A stretch of 64,000 nucleotides of DNA, taken from the NCBI GenBank assembly GCA_947631955.1, contig CANRNJ010000017.1, positions 1-64,000 of the forward strand, read 5' to 3'. Below the pieces are notes generated by a model. The model was given only the letters and a program-made list of their open reading frames with translations, did no database searches and was not told the DNA's origin. Shown piece after piece: positions 42,743 to 51,132 of this stretch (position 1 is its first letter; each line of letters opens with the position of its first letter). A program made the translations under genes and the position numbers. This stretch comes from an uncultured Lachnospiraceae bacterium (GTDB lineage Bacteria; Bacillota; Clostridia; Lachnospirales; Lachnospiraceae).

Positions 42743-43522
42743 TCAGTCCAGATTGAGTTTTTTCTCCATCATATACCATGTGATCAGATAGAAGACGACC
42801 ACATAGATCAGGCCCGTGATCAGGCTGTACTCCCACATGGTATCATAGGTGAACTCCCCGGTCCTGTTGATGATGCTCAAAATGGCCACCTGATAGATCG
42901 TATTCAGGATCTGCTGTATGATCTGGACCGCAAAAAAGAATCCAAACGACGTCAGCAGTTTATGGTCGGCGGAAAGCTGCCCTAAGGAAATGCAGGCCGT
43001 CACCTTCAGGACGCGTGCAAACATGCCCACGATCAGCGCGATGATCCCCATAGCCGCCGTGAACATAGACCCCACATCGCTGTATGCCTCCGTCGCAATG
43101 GAGCGGAGCACTTCAAAGACCCAGAACCCCCAATCTTTGAAATCCGAGTCAAAGACGAGAAACAGCGACACATATATCAGAAACATGCTGATTATGATCC
43201 ATATCGTGGAAACGAGCACTTTGGCGATGATGATATGATGTTTATCCACCGGAAGGGTATGAAGCAGATATCCCTGATCCAAATAGGTCGAGGTATAGAA
43301 ATGCCAGACCAGATACACCGCCGATCCGATGAGCACCATAAAAAGGCTCAGAACATAGGTCAGCAGGATCATGACGGCCGCCATATCCATCGCAAGACTG
43401 CCCTTCACATCCAGCCTCCATGTGATCCATGTAAAGAAAGAGGTGACAAGGGTCAGCAGATTGACCGGAACAAGAAGCTTCCACGTTGCCTGCCATTCAT
43501 ATTTTATCAACTTTCCTAACAC
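42743..43522 (-). CDS. ABC-2 type transporter permease
   Basis: This 259-residue membrane protein has six hydrophobic segments in the ABC-2 pattern, starting MLGKLIKYEWQATWKLLVPVNLLTLVTSFFTWITWRL. A long periplasmic or cytoplasmic loop carries WHFYTSTYLDQGYLLHTLPVDKHHIIIAKVLVSTIWII, typical of YtrF/bacitracin-type exporter permeases of Firmicutes. Its start overlaps the ATPase stop by 7 bases. No regulator gene of the GntR type is adjacent. The substrate is unknown. Confidence 0.87.
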   Translation of the reverse strand: MLGKLIKYEWQATWKLLVPVNLLTLVTSFFTWITWRLDVKGSLAMDMAAVMILLTYVLSLFMVLIGSAVYLVWHFYTSTYLDQGYLLHTLPVDKHHIIIAKVLVSTIWIIISMFLIYVSLFLVFDSDFKDWGFWVFEVLRSIATEAYSDVGSMFTAAMGIIALIVGMFARVLKVTACISLGQLSADHKLLTSFGFFFAVQIIQQILNTIYQVAILSIINRTGEFTYDTMWEYSLITGLIYVVVFYLITWYMMEKKLNLD

Positions 43523-44214
43523 GCGAACACCTCCCTGAAAAAACGGTCCACGGACTTGCCTTCATTGCGCCGGATCTGCTCCGTGCCCGCCTGCAGCACG
43601 ATATTTCCCTGTCTTATGAACACCACTTCATCCAATATATTCTCCACGTCCGCGATCAGATGGGTAGACAAAAGGACAGACGCATTTCTGTTATAATTGG
43701 CCACGATGGTGTGCAGTATATAATCCCTCGCCGCCGGATCCACGCCCGCGATCGGTTCATCCAGGACATAAAGGTCCGCGTTCCGGCTCATAACAAGGAT
43801 CAGCTGCACTTTTTCCTTCGTACCTTTAGAAAGATTCTTAAGCCTTTCATAAGGCTGTATCTGAAGCCGCGCCAGCATATCATACGCTCTTTCAACCTGA
43901 AAATCGGGGTAAAAATCCCGAAAATAATTGACGATCTCCATGACCTTCATCCCCGGCTGGAGATAAGTCCGCTCCGGCAGATAGGCGATTCTCCGCTTCG
44001 TTTCTATCCCCGGCTCCAGTCCGTTTATCAGGATCTCGCCGGACGTGGGCCGCAGCAGGCCGTTCATCAGCTTTATCAACGTAGTCTTGCCGCTCCCGTT
44101 AGGTCCCAGCAGACCGATGATCCTGCCTCTTTCCAGATTCAGATAAATCTGATTAAGCGCCAACTTGCCGCCGTATGTCTTCGTCAATCCTCTGCATTGC
44201 ACAATCGGTATCAT
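43516..44214 (-). CDS. ABC transporter ATP-binding protein (exporter type)
   Basis: This 232-residue ATPase shows Walker A GLLGPNGSGKTTLIKLMNGLL, signature LKNLSKGTKEKVQLILVM, Walker B ADLYVLDEPIAGVDPAARDY and switch His in VLLSTHLIADVENILDEV. The protein partners the overlapping ABC-2 permease. The signature with KGTKEK is of the type seen in YtrB- and BcrA-like exporters. It starts about 40 bases after the aldose epimerase gene. Confidence 0.92.
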   Translation of the reverse strand: MIPIVQCRGLTKTYGGKLALNQIYLNLERGRIIGLLGPNGSGKTTLIKLMNGLLRPTSGEILINGLEPGIETKRRIAYLPERTYLQPGMKVMEIVNYFRDFYPDFQVERAYDMLARLQIQPYERLKNLSKGTKEKVQLILVMSRNADLYVLDEPIAGVDPAARDYILHTIVANYNRNASVLLSTHLIADVENILDEVVFIRQGNIVLQAGTEQIRRNEGKSVDRFFREVFAC

Positions 44215-44255
44215 AATGTTTTCCCTCTTTCACGCGCCCTGCCTGCGCTCCGTTC

Positions 44256-45128
44256 TTACACACTGATCTTATACCGCGCTTCAAACGTTCTGCCCGCCTC
44301 CAAAGACTGCATCCACTCGCGCTCTTTCCAATCTCCGTCGTAGCCCGCCCTGTCGCATCTGCCGTACCACGGTTCGATGCAGATGAACGGGGCATTTTTC
44401 TTCGGCGGCGACCATATGCCGAACAAAGGCGCGTCAAACTCTACCGTCAGATAATCTCTCCCGTCCGGCGCCGTCAGCGCCGCTTTATGCGCCTGATCGT
44501 GTTCTATGACAAGCGCGTCATTATCAAACAGATGCTCTGTCACCGGCAGCAAGCCGTCCTGAAGATCGTAGACGACCTGTTTCCCGCTTATCAGGCCGTT
44601 TTCCAGACAGGAAGAAACGATCCTGTCCCTGACGTCGAACCGTATCTTGTAATCGGTCTGTTTCGTGCCCTCGTCAATGGGACAGAGGAACGCCGGATGC
44701 CCTCCGATGGAAAAAAAGATCGTATCTCTGCCGGGATTGTGGACCCGCCACTTCACGATCACCGACCGATCCGCCAGTTCATAGCCCAGTTCCAGAACGA
44801 AAGGATAAGGATACACGGCTGACGTTTCCGCCGTCGATTCCAACAGAAACCATATCTCATGCGCCACTTGGCTTTTTAACCGAAATTCCATATCTCTGGC
44901 AAATCCGTGTTGGCCCATCGGATAATCCTGTCCGTTGAGATGATAAACGCCGCCGTTGACTCCTCCGACTAGAGGAAAAAGCACCGGCGATGTGCGTTTC
45001 CAATACTTTGCATCGGCGCACCACATATATTCTCTTCCCGACGCGACCTCCTTGAGCGACTTAAGTTCTGCGCCCATACTGTCCACCTGTATCGTGATCT
45101 TATCGCTGCTGATCTGAAATAACGCCAT
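44256..45128 (-). CDS. Aldose 1-epimerase family protein
   Basis: This 290-residue beta-sandwich protein belongs to the galactose mutarotase superfamily, LacX/YphB-like branch: GAELKSLKEVASGREYMWCADAKYWKRTSPVLFPLVGGVNGGVYHLNGQDYPMGQHGFARDMEF is diagnostic, followed by FSIGGHPAFLCP and FICIEPWYGRCD. It interconverts hexose or hexose-6-phosphate anomers; exact substrate unknown. It has its own promoter (TTGGAT-17-TAAAAT). Confidence 0.9.
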   Translation of the reverse strand: MALFQISSDKITIQVDSMGAELKSLKEVASGREYMWCADAKYWKRTSPVLFPLVGGVNGGVYHLNGQDYPMGQHGFARDMEFRLKSQVAHEIWFLLESTAETSAVYPYPFVLELGYELADRSVIVKWRVHNPGRDTIFFSIGGHPAFLCPIDEGTKQTDYKIRFDVRDRIVSSCLENGLISGKQVVYDLQDGLLPVTEHLFDNDALVIEHDQAHKAALTAPDGRDYLTVEFDAPLFGIWSPPKKNAPFICIEPWYGRCDRAGYDGDWKEREWMQSLEAGRTFEARYKISV

Positions 45129-45184
45129 ATCGACCTCCGCTGTATTCCTGTCCGCCCTTCCGGGACTGCCGCCATATATAGATT

Positions 45185-45213
45185 ATTTTAACACATCTGT
45201 CATTCATATCCAA
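45185..45213 (-). promoter_or_regulatory. Promoter of the aldose epimerase gene
   Basis: TTGGAT and TAAAAT on the minus strand are separated by exactly 17 bases, about 60 bases upstream of the ATG. Confidence 0.6.
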
Positions 45214-45317
45214 GTCCCGGTTAAAGAACACTCCCCCTGCGTTTAAAAGCAAAGGCCCGCGCGCAGGCCAAAGGCTGTGCTTTCCGGTCAAAGGCCCGCA
45301 TGCACTCCGTATCCCGC

Positions 45318-46340
45318 CTAAGCGTCTGTCCGCTCACCCGTCTGCACGCCCGCCGTCTTAGTCAGCGGATGCCGGAGCACCAGACTCTCCGTGTGATATC
45401 TGTGCCGGGGAAGATCCTTCGTGAGCGCGCGCAGCTGCATCGTCAGCCACTCTTTCAGCACCTCCGTGTCAGTCTGCCGGATACGGGTCTTTTCACCTAT
45501 CCGGTAGGATCTGGTCTTGGAAAAACAGGGGAGCATGACGGCGACTTCCCGGCCGCGGTCCGACACCACATACTCCCCGCCGCGTTTCAGGTATGCCTCC
45601 AGAATACATTCGTAGGACTGCGGCAGAGTGTCTGCCGGACGCTCTATCGAACTGGTGTACTCCCACAAGCGCTTCCTGCCAGTTAAGTCCTGCGCCGTAT
45701 ATTCCGCGAACCCGGCCTCCCACTCAGCCTCAAACTGCCGGTTGCGGTTCTCCCACTCCAAGAGGATCTGCACGGCTTCGCTGTAGATCTGTTCCGAGCG
45801 TCTGCCGATCTCTTCCTCACAGACGCTTACTTCTTTTCCCACCGCGTCCAGCACCGCCGCAAAAGAGGACTCGCCGCGCGTACGCCTGCTGCCCCGCTCG
45901 ATCCTGACGGAATTATCCACCAGATACTGATAAAATTCGGCCATATCGCAGGTTTCAAAATCAAGTTTACATAATACTTTCCCTGTAAGATCGTACACAA
46001 CCAGATGATGCGCACTGTACTGTGTCCCCATCTGACAATAGCCGATCTCATCCAATGTGAACTGCTTCTTTTTCCGGAACATGTTTACATAACATATATT
46101 CATCTCATCGACACAGATCCGTCTGTTAAAATACAGCAGGAAAAAAGCCGCGCCGCCCAGTATTATACCGGCCAGAGGGATATACAGAAGCGCGCCGCCG
46201 CCCCGTGCGGCCGGATGCATCATGCGCATGACCGATATGAAGACCGCAAGCGCCACGGCCAATATCCCGCACAGGAGAGCCGATTTGTTCTCCCTTGCCT
46301 GAAACCTGATCCCCTCTTCTTGATCCGAATATTTATCCAT
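45318..46340 (-). CDS. Unrecognised membrane-anchored protein coupled to a serine protease gene
   Basis: I do not recognise the family. The 340-residue protein starts at MDKYSDQEEGIRFQARENKSALLCG, overlapping the protease stop by 8 bases; the track start adds 19 residues. Two transmembrane helices (LLCGILAVALAVFISVMRMM and GGALLYIPLAGIILGGAAFFLLYF) form an N-terminal hairpin. Then comes a compact strand-rich region (NRRICVDEMNICYVNMFRKKKQFTLDEIGYCQM...HHLVVYDLTGKVLCKLDFE) that looks like a PH-type fold as seen in bacterial YcxB/DUF304 proteins. The C-terminal half is charged and helical. Coupling to a trypsin-like protease suggests a joint envelope function. Confidence 0.7.
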   Translation of the reverse strand: MDKYSDQEEGIRFQARENKSALLCGILAVALAVFISVMRMMHPAARGGGALLYIPLAGIILGGAAFFLLYFNRRICVDEMNICYVNMFRKKKQFTLDEIGYCQMGTQYSAHHLVVYDLTGKVLCKLDFETCDMAEFYQYLVDNSVRIERGSRRTRGESSFAAVLDAVGKEVSVCEEEIGRRSEQIYSEAVQILLEWENRNRQFEAEWEAGFAEYTAQDLTGRKRLWEYTSSIERPADTLPQSYECILEAYLKRGGEYVVSDRGREVAVMLPCFSKTRSYRIGEKTRIRQTDTEVLKEWLTMQLRALTKDLPRHRYHTESLVLRHPLTKTAGVQTGERTDA

Positions 46341-47148
46341 TCTCGTCCGTGATCTCCTCATATGCCGCCATAATATGCCGCACCGGCACACTGGCAAACT
46401 CGTCCTCTATCGTTCCCGCCGTAGTCATGCCGATCAGGCGGCCCTCTGCGTCAAAAGTCCCGCCGCCGGACATGCCCGCCTTGGCATAACAGCGGCCGTA
46501 TACCATATAGGCGTCCAGATCTTCAATATACCGGTACGCGTCTTCGATCGTCCCCTCGTAATACTGTTCCTCGGCATCCATGGCCCCCGCATCCACGAGA
46601 AACAGGGCATCTCCCGGATCCATCTCCTGTGCCGCCTCCGCATCGGATCTGGCGCAGCGCATCGTCTGGAGTTCTTCGTAGGTAAAAAGACCGCAGTCCA
46701 CAGCCAGAAATCCTACGTCAAACTGCTCCGATACGCCTAAGATACCGGCGTCCGCATCGTACCCCTGCGGAAAATGCACATAGCCATCCTCTGCTTTCCA
46801 ATAATCCAACACATGCCTGTTGGTGGCGATCACGATCCGTTCGTCCGACAGTTCCCAGACGATCCCGCTGCCGTGGGCTCTCCCCATCTGGATGCGCACA
46901 ATACAATTTTTGACATTTTCGTAAGCCCTGCCGCAGTCCGCCCCGTCCAGCACGGGCGTTTCCAGATATCCCAGAGCCCGCATACCTTCATAGATATCCT
47001 GCTCCGTCACGGTCTGTACCAGATGCGGCGGCATATTTTCGGCATGGGCCGGAATTGCGGGCGCGCATACGGCCGCAGACAGAAGCATTATACGGCAGAC
47101 GATTCCGAGAAATGATCCTCGTTTCACAAAAGCAGTACGTCCTTTCAT
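46333..47148 (-). CDS. Secreted trypsin-like serine protease
   Basis: The protein has a signal peptide ending in APAIPAHAEN and a chymotrypsin-fold protease with triad His in ATNRHVLDYW, Asp in SEQFDVGFLAVD and Ser in AGMSGGGTFDAEGRLIGM. The usual HtrA motif GNSGGP is GMSGGG here. There is no PDZ domain, and the protein is only about 270 residues. The start MKGRTAFVKRGSF is chosen as the first Met before the signal; the ribosome site is weak, and a GTG at VKRGSF with AAAGGA is an alternative. It precedes and overlaps the membrane-protein gene. Confidence 0.82.
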   Translation of the reverse strand: MKGRTAFVKRGSFLGIVCRIMLLSAAVCAPAIPAHAENMPPHLVQTVTEQDIYEGMRALGYLETPVLDGADCGRAYENVKNCIVRIQMGRAHGSGIVWELSDERIVIATNRHVLDYWKAEDGYVHFPQGYDADAGILGVSEQFDVGFLAVDCGLFTYEELQTMRCARSDAEAAQEMDPGDALFLVDAGAMDAEEQYYEGTIEDAYRYIEDLDAYMVYGRCYAKAGMSGGGTFDAEGRLIGMTTAGTIEDEFASVPVRHIMAAYEEITDENG

Positions 47149-47202
47149 ACGATTTTTATTAATATACCCCTTTTTGAAAGTTTTTTCAAATCTTTCCGGG
47201 GA

Positions 47203-47222
47203 TAAAAAGGAGCTGCCGCTCC
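47203..47222 (-). terminator. Intrinsic terminator of the aldouronate operon
   Basis: GGAGC-GGCA-GCTCC followed by TTTTTA on the minus strand, about 70 bases past the solute-binding protein stop. Confidence 0.7.
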
Positions 47223-47292
47223 ATAGACGATCCATCTATTTTGCAACAGCCCCTGAATACCATTATTTTATTGCTTTTTTCCGATAACGGGA

Positions 47293-49062
47293 TCACTCCG
47301 GAAGGGAATCGGTATCACCGAAAGTAGCTTCCCATTTCTCGGTACGCTCGTCGATGATCGCCTGACCACCGGCATTGAGATAATCCGTCATGTTCTGATC
47401 CCATACCGCGTCGAACTGATCAACGGGTGCGGATACGGACAGGTCGTAAGCCACATCTCTCTTCTCGGAGAGCGCAGGGCCCATGCCTTCTTCCGCTTCG
47501 ATCGTGCCTACGTTGACGTTCTTGCCTACACGGATATCGGTCTGTGCAACCGCATTGGCCTCCTCAACCAGCGCAGGATCGATGCTTGCATAACTATGTG
47601 CCGTAGACTTAAGCGTCTGCTCAGGATCAACCAGATTCAGACCATTACAGGTGATCGTCAGGTCGATGTTGAAACCGGAATTCTGGATCGCATCGCCTTC
47701 CGCCGCGATCACTTCAACAGCGCCGTCGTCCAATACGTTGTGCGTTACGCCCTCGTCACCGATCTGCAGATACTGGATCACTTCCGGCTCGCTGATGAAA
47801 TCAATATACATCATGGATGCCAGAGGCTCGTCGTTGGTGGACGGGAAGAAGATCTTACGGTCGATCGGGCCGGATACGAACTTCGTATGGGTTCCCTTGC
47901 TGTCCTCGAAAGGATCTACTACGATATAGGTTGCGTCGTCGCCGACGATTCTCTTCAGATTCGCCAGAATACTGTCCTCACCGTTTCTGTAAGGGTAATC
48001 CCAGTTGTGCGTGAACGCGCCTACGTAACCTGCTTTCATCATATCATCCTCTGTGGTATCACCGCTTCCGTACAGAGCGAAGTCGTCCCACATAAGGCCT
48101 TCATTGTACCACTTGTTCAGAAGTCTTACGGCTTCCTTGGTTCCGTTCTCAGTATACTTTCTGTCGTCGAAACCATTGACATAATACTCTTTGTCAGAGA
48201 TATCGGGATCGATAAAGGACTCGATCAATGTCGCTGCTCTCCAGCCCACATCATAGCTTACGGAATAAGGAACCATCTTATCCGCATCCGCGCCAAGCAG
48301 GGTATCCGCATTATCTCTGAACGCGATCAGCATGTCCTCAAACTCCTGCTTTGTGGTAGGAGCCGCCAGTCCAAGCTTATCCAGCCAGTCTTTACGAACG
48401 AATGTATTGATACGGTTCGTTGTCGCCAGTTTGGTTTCGATCGCCCACAGCTCGCCGCTTGTAGGATTCTTATCCCAGTAGATATTGGTCTCGCCGAGCC
48501 AGTTCCACATATTGGGAAGCAGGGACTTGTAATCCTCCACATAGGAAGACAGATCCAATACGCCGCCCATATTTGCATAGGTCTGGATCGTAGGATAATC
48601 ATAGGTCAGACAGATATCCGGCGCATTGCCTGCTGCCAGAAGGTTGTTGATCTGCTCAACCTCTGTCCAACGGGGAACCGCTACAAACTCAACCTCAACA
48701 TTGTGTTTCTCAAGCATCTGTTCCTGAATCCACTTTGTGTACATATTGTTGGTCGGATCGGAACCGCCGTCGTTTCCACGATCATACACCTCAACAGTGA
48801 TATGTCTTGTATCAACGAACTTGCCGTCCACTACTTCACCGTTTGTCGGATCAGCCGCTGCGTCGGCAGAAGTGTCAGCCTCTCCCGCATCGTCAGCCGC
48901 AGGCTCCGCGGCATCTGCTGTATCTGCTGTGTCAGTCGTTTCGGTGTCCTGTGCTGCGGGTGCAGAATCAGAACCGGCGCTTCCCCCACATGCTGCAAGG
49001 GACATTGTCAGACACGCTGCCAGAACAGCTGCTGCCAGTTTCTTGAACATTTTCTTTCTCAC
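47293..49062 (-). CDS. Extracellular solute-binding lipoprotein, aldouronate/oligosaccharide type (LplA/AguE-like)
   Basis: This 589-residue lipoprotein begins at a GTG (MRKKMFKKLAAAVLAACLTMSLAACGG) with GGGAGG upstream. The lipobox is LAAC. An acidic Thr/Ala/Asp linker follows (ETTDTADTADAAEPAADDAGEADTSADA). The binding domain (VEFVAVPRWTEVEQINNLLAAGNAPDICLTYDYPTIQTYANMGGVLDLSSYV) is the family 1 type used for large oligosaccharides in Paenibacillus and Clostridia. It is the last gene of the alpha-glucuronidase operon, so aldouronic oligosaccharides from glucuronoxylan are the likely cargo. Confidence 0.9.
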   Translation of the reverse strand: MRKKMFKKLAAAVLAACLTMSLAACGGSAGSDSAPAAQDTETTDTADTADAAEPAADDAGEADTSADAAADPTNGEVVDGKFVDTRHITVEVYDRGNDGGSDPTNNMYTKWIQEQMLEKHNVEVEFVAVPRWTEVEQINNLLAAGNAPDICLTYDYPTIQTYANMGGVLDLSSYVEDYKSLLPNMWNWLGETNIYWDKNPTSGELWAIETKLATTNRINTFVRKDWLDKLGLAAPTTKQEFEDMLIAFRDNADTLLGADADKMVPYSVSYDVGWRAATLIESFIDPDISDKEYYVNGFDDRKYTENGTKEAVRLLNKWYNEGLMWDDFALYGSGDTTEDDMMKAGYVGAFTHNWDYPYRNGEDSILANLKRIVGDDATYIVVDPFEDSKGTHTKFVSGPIDRKIFFPSTNDEPLASMMYIDFISEPEVIQYLQIGDEGVTHNVLDDGAVEVIAAEGDAIQNSGFNIDLTITCNGLNLVDPEQTLKSTAHSYASIDPALVEEANAVAQTDIRVGKNVNVGTIEAEEGMGPALSEKRDVAYDLSVSAPVDQFDAVWDQNMTDYLNAGGQAIIDERTEKWEATFGDTDSLPE

Positions 49063-49137
49063 TTAGCTACCTCCCTTTCGTGATAAAAAATAAGTTGCTG
49101 TATTGAATAGACGGATCATTTCATATGTATGACCCGG

Positions 49138-50007
49138 TTATTCCTTTACTGCGCCCATGGTCACGCCATGGATAAAATATTTCTGCAGCCACGGATAGAT
49201 GCACAGGATCGGCACCGTAGAAAACATAACGATGGCTGCCTTCAAAGACTCCGAGAGTCCCGGCGTAGAGAATCCCTCCTGCGTTGCGATCTCAACGCTG
49301 TTGATGGAATTTAAGATATTGTACAGGAACAGCTGCAGCGGATACAGGTTCTTGTCACTGACATACATCAGCGCGTCCGAATAACCGTTCCATCTGCCTA
49401 CCGCGTAAAACAGCGCCAACGTTGCGAACACCGGCTTGGACAGCGGCACATAGATACTGATCAGGATCTTGAAATAGCTGGCCCCGTCTATCTCCGCCGA
49501 CTCCCTCAAACTGTCGGGGATGCCGTAAAAAAAGCTCCGCATGATGATCATGTTATATACGCTCATACAGCTGGGGATGATCAGCACCCACGCCGTATTC
49601 AACATTCCCATACGGTTCATCAGCAGGTAGTTCGGTATCGTACCTGCATTAAAAAACATGGTAATGATGATAAATATATTGATGTACCGGCGCCCTTTCA
49701 GCTTTTCAAAGATAAGCGGATACGCGCACAGCATCGTCATAACGAGCGAAAGCAGCGTGCAGACGACCGTCAGGAAGGCCGTCCAGAAAAAGGCCCTTAC
49801 ATAAGTGGAATCACCCAATACCATACCGTAGGCATCGAGGTTAAATCCCTTCGGCAGAAGATACACTTCCCGTTTGATCAGCGCATCCGTCGAACTTACG
49901 GATCTTGCCAACAGGTTCAGCATCGGCACAAGGCAGATGATGCTGACGAGCACACACACTATCACAAAAATCCAGTCGCCCGCTTTGGATCTCTTAGACT
50001 TGATCAT
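49138..50007 (-). CDS. Carbohydrate ABC permease (YtcP/AguG-like)
   Basis: This 289-residue permease has six membrane helices and the EAA-type loop DSLRESAEIDGASYFKILISIYVPLSKPVFATLALF. MIKSKRSKAGDWIFVIVCVLVSIICLVPMLNLLARSVSS starts it. It pairs with the next permease upstream in the operon. The substrate is inferred from the linked GH67 enzyme. Confidence 0.92.
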   Translation of the reverse strand: MIKSKRSKAGDWIFVIVCVLVSIICLVPMLNLLARSVSSTDALIKREVYLLPKGFNLDAYGMVLGDSTYVRAFFWTAFLTVVCTLLSLVMTMLCAYPLIFEKLKGRRYINIFIIITMFFNAGTIPNYLLMNRMGMLNTAWVLIIPSCMSVYNMIIMRSFFYGIPDSLRESAEIDGASYFKILISIYVPLSKPVFATLALFYAVGRWNGYSDALMYVSDKNLYPLQLFLYNILNSINSVEIATQEGFSTPGLSESLKAAIVMFSTVPILCIYPWLQKYFIHGVTMGAVKE

Positions 50008-50025
50008 CTCATATCCTCCCTTCTC

Positions 50026-50979
50026 TTACCAGATACCGCGTTCCCCTAGTTTACGGGAAATCCAGTTGGACAGCAGCAGGAATATCAGACAGATCACGGA
50101 CTGGAAGAAACCTACCGCCGTCGTCAGCGAGAACTGAAGACCTCTGATACCGTTCTTGTATACGAAGGTTGAGATAACCTCTGCCACATTCATAACCAGA
50201 TTGTTCTGCAGGGCAAACGGTCTGTCGAATCCGCTTCCCAGAATATTACCCATATTCATGATCAGAATGACCACGATCGTAGGCCGGATGCCGGGCAGCG
50301 TGATATGCCACATCTTGCGCCACCGGCTCGCGCCGTCCACGGAAGCCGCCTCATACAGTTCCGAATTGATACCGGCTATCGCCGCCAGATAAATGATGGA
50401 GTTCCATCCGAAACTCTGCCATACGCCCAATCCGATATAAGTGCCGACCCAATGATTCGGATCGTTCAGGAAAGGGACCGTATCCAATCCGAGGTTGTTG
50501 AAGAGCATATTGAGAAGGCCGGTGGAAGGGGCAAACAGCTGTAATGCCAGTCCGTATATGATGACCCATGAAAGGAAGTGAGGCATGTAGGCGATCGTCT
50601 GTACCACTCTCTTGAATTTCTTGAACACCAGTTCATTCAGGATCAATGCAAAAATGATCGGCGCGGGGAATCCTACCACCAGATCGAGAAGATTCAGCAC
50701 CAGCGTGTTTCGCAGCGCATTGATGAAATCACGGTTTTTAAATGCCTTGATAAAATACTCAAAGCCATAGTTCTTGGCCCACGGCATCTCCCAGACGCTC
50801 TGGACAATACTGTACTTCTTGAAAGCGACCAGCATATATACCATAGGAATATACTTGAAGATCAGCAGATAAATGAGCGGCAGCGCCAACAGTGCATACA
50901 ACTGCCAGTAGCGCTTCATATAGACACGGCCGCTGACTTTCGCCTTGGGAACAACAGGTTTGCTCTTTTCAGCTTTCAT
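50026..50979 (-). CDS. Carbohydrate ABC permease (LplB/AguF-like)
   Basis: This 317-residue permease has six helices and the loop ELYEAASVDGASRWRKMWHITLPGIRPTIVVILIM; the AFKKYSIVQSVWEMPWAKNYGFEYFIKAFKNRDFINALRNTLVLNLLDLVVGFP segment is typical of the LplB subfamily. It is the first transporter gene after the glucuronidase. The 153-base gap between the two may hold a second promoter, but none is convincing. Confidence 0.92.
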   Translation of the reverse strand: MKAEKSKPVVPKAKVSGRVYMKRYWQLYALLALPLIYLLIFKYIPMVYMLVAFKKYSIVQSVWEMPWAKNYGFEYFIKAFKNRDFINALRNTLVLNLLDLVVGFPAPIIFALILNELVFKKFKRVVQTIAYMPHFLSWVIIYGLALQLFAPSTGLLNMLFNNLGLDTVPFLNDPNHWVGTYIGLGVWQSFGWNSIIYLAAIAGINSELYEAASVDGASRWRKMWHITLPGIRPTIVVILIMNMGNILGSGFDRPFALQNNLVMNVAEVISTFVYKNGIRGLQFSLTTAVGFFQSVICLIFLLLSNWISRKLGERGIW

Positions 50980-51132
50980 GTTATACCTCCATACTTAATA
51001 ATCTGGTTTCTATTGTATATTTAATCCCAACCCAGTTCTTTTCAAATATTGCTTTTTGGGTCTTAATTATTGCTCACATTGTGCGGTTTGCTGCTTTTTG
51101 ACGCCCATGTCCTCTTTTTTCTCGGCAGATTG

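Noticed and set aside
45240-45310. Degenerate CAAAGGCCCGC repeats and possible terminator after the two-helix membrane protein gene
   Set aside because: Units are too irregular and no T-tract follows; not strong enough to list as a feature.
47596-49083. 495-residue plus-strand ORF opposite the solute-binding protein gene
   Set aside because: Runs antisense to a clear lipoprotein gene with good ribosome site; composition is that of a shadow.
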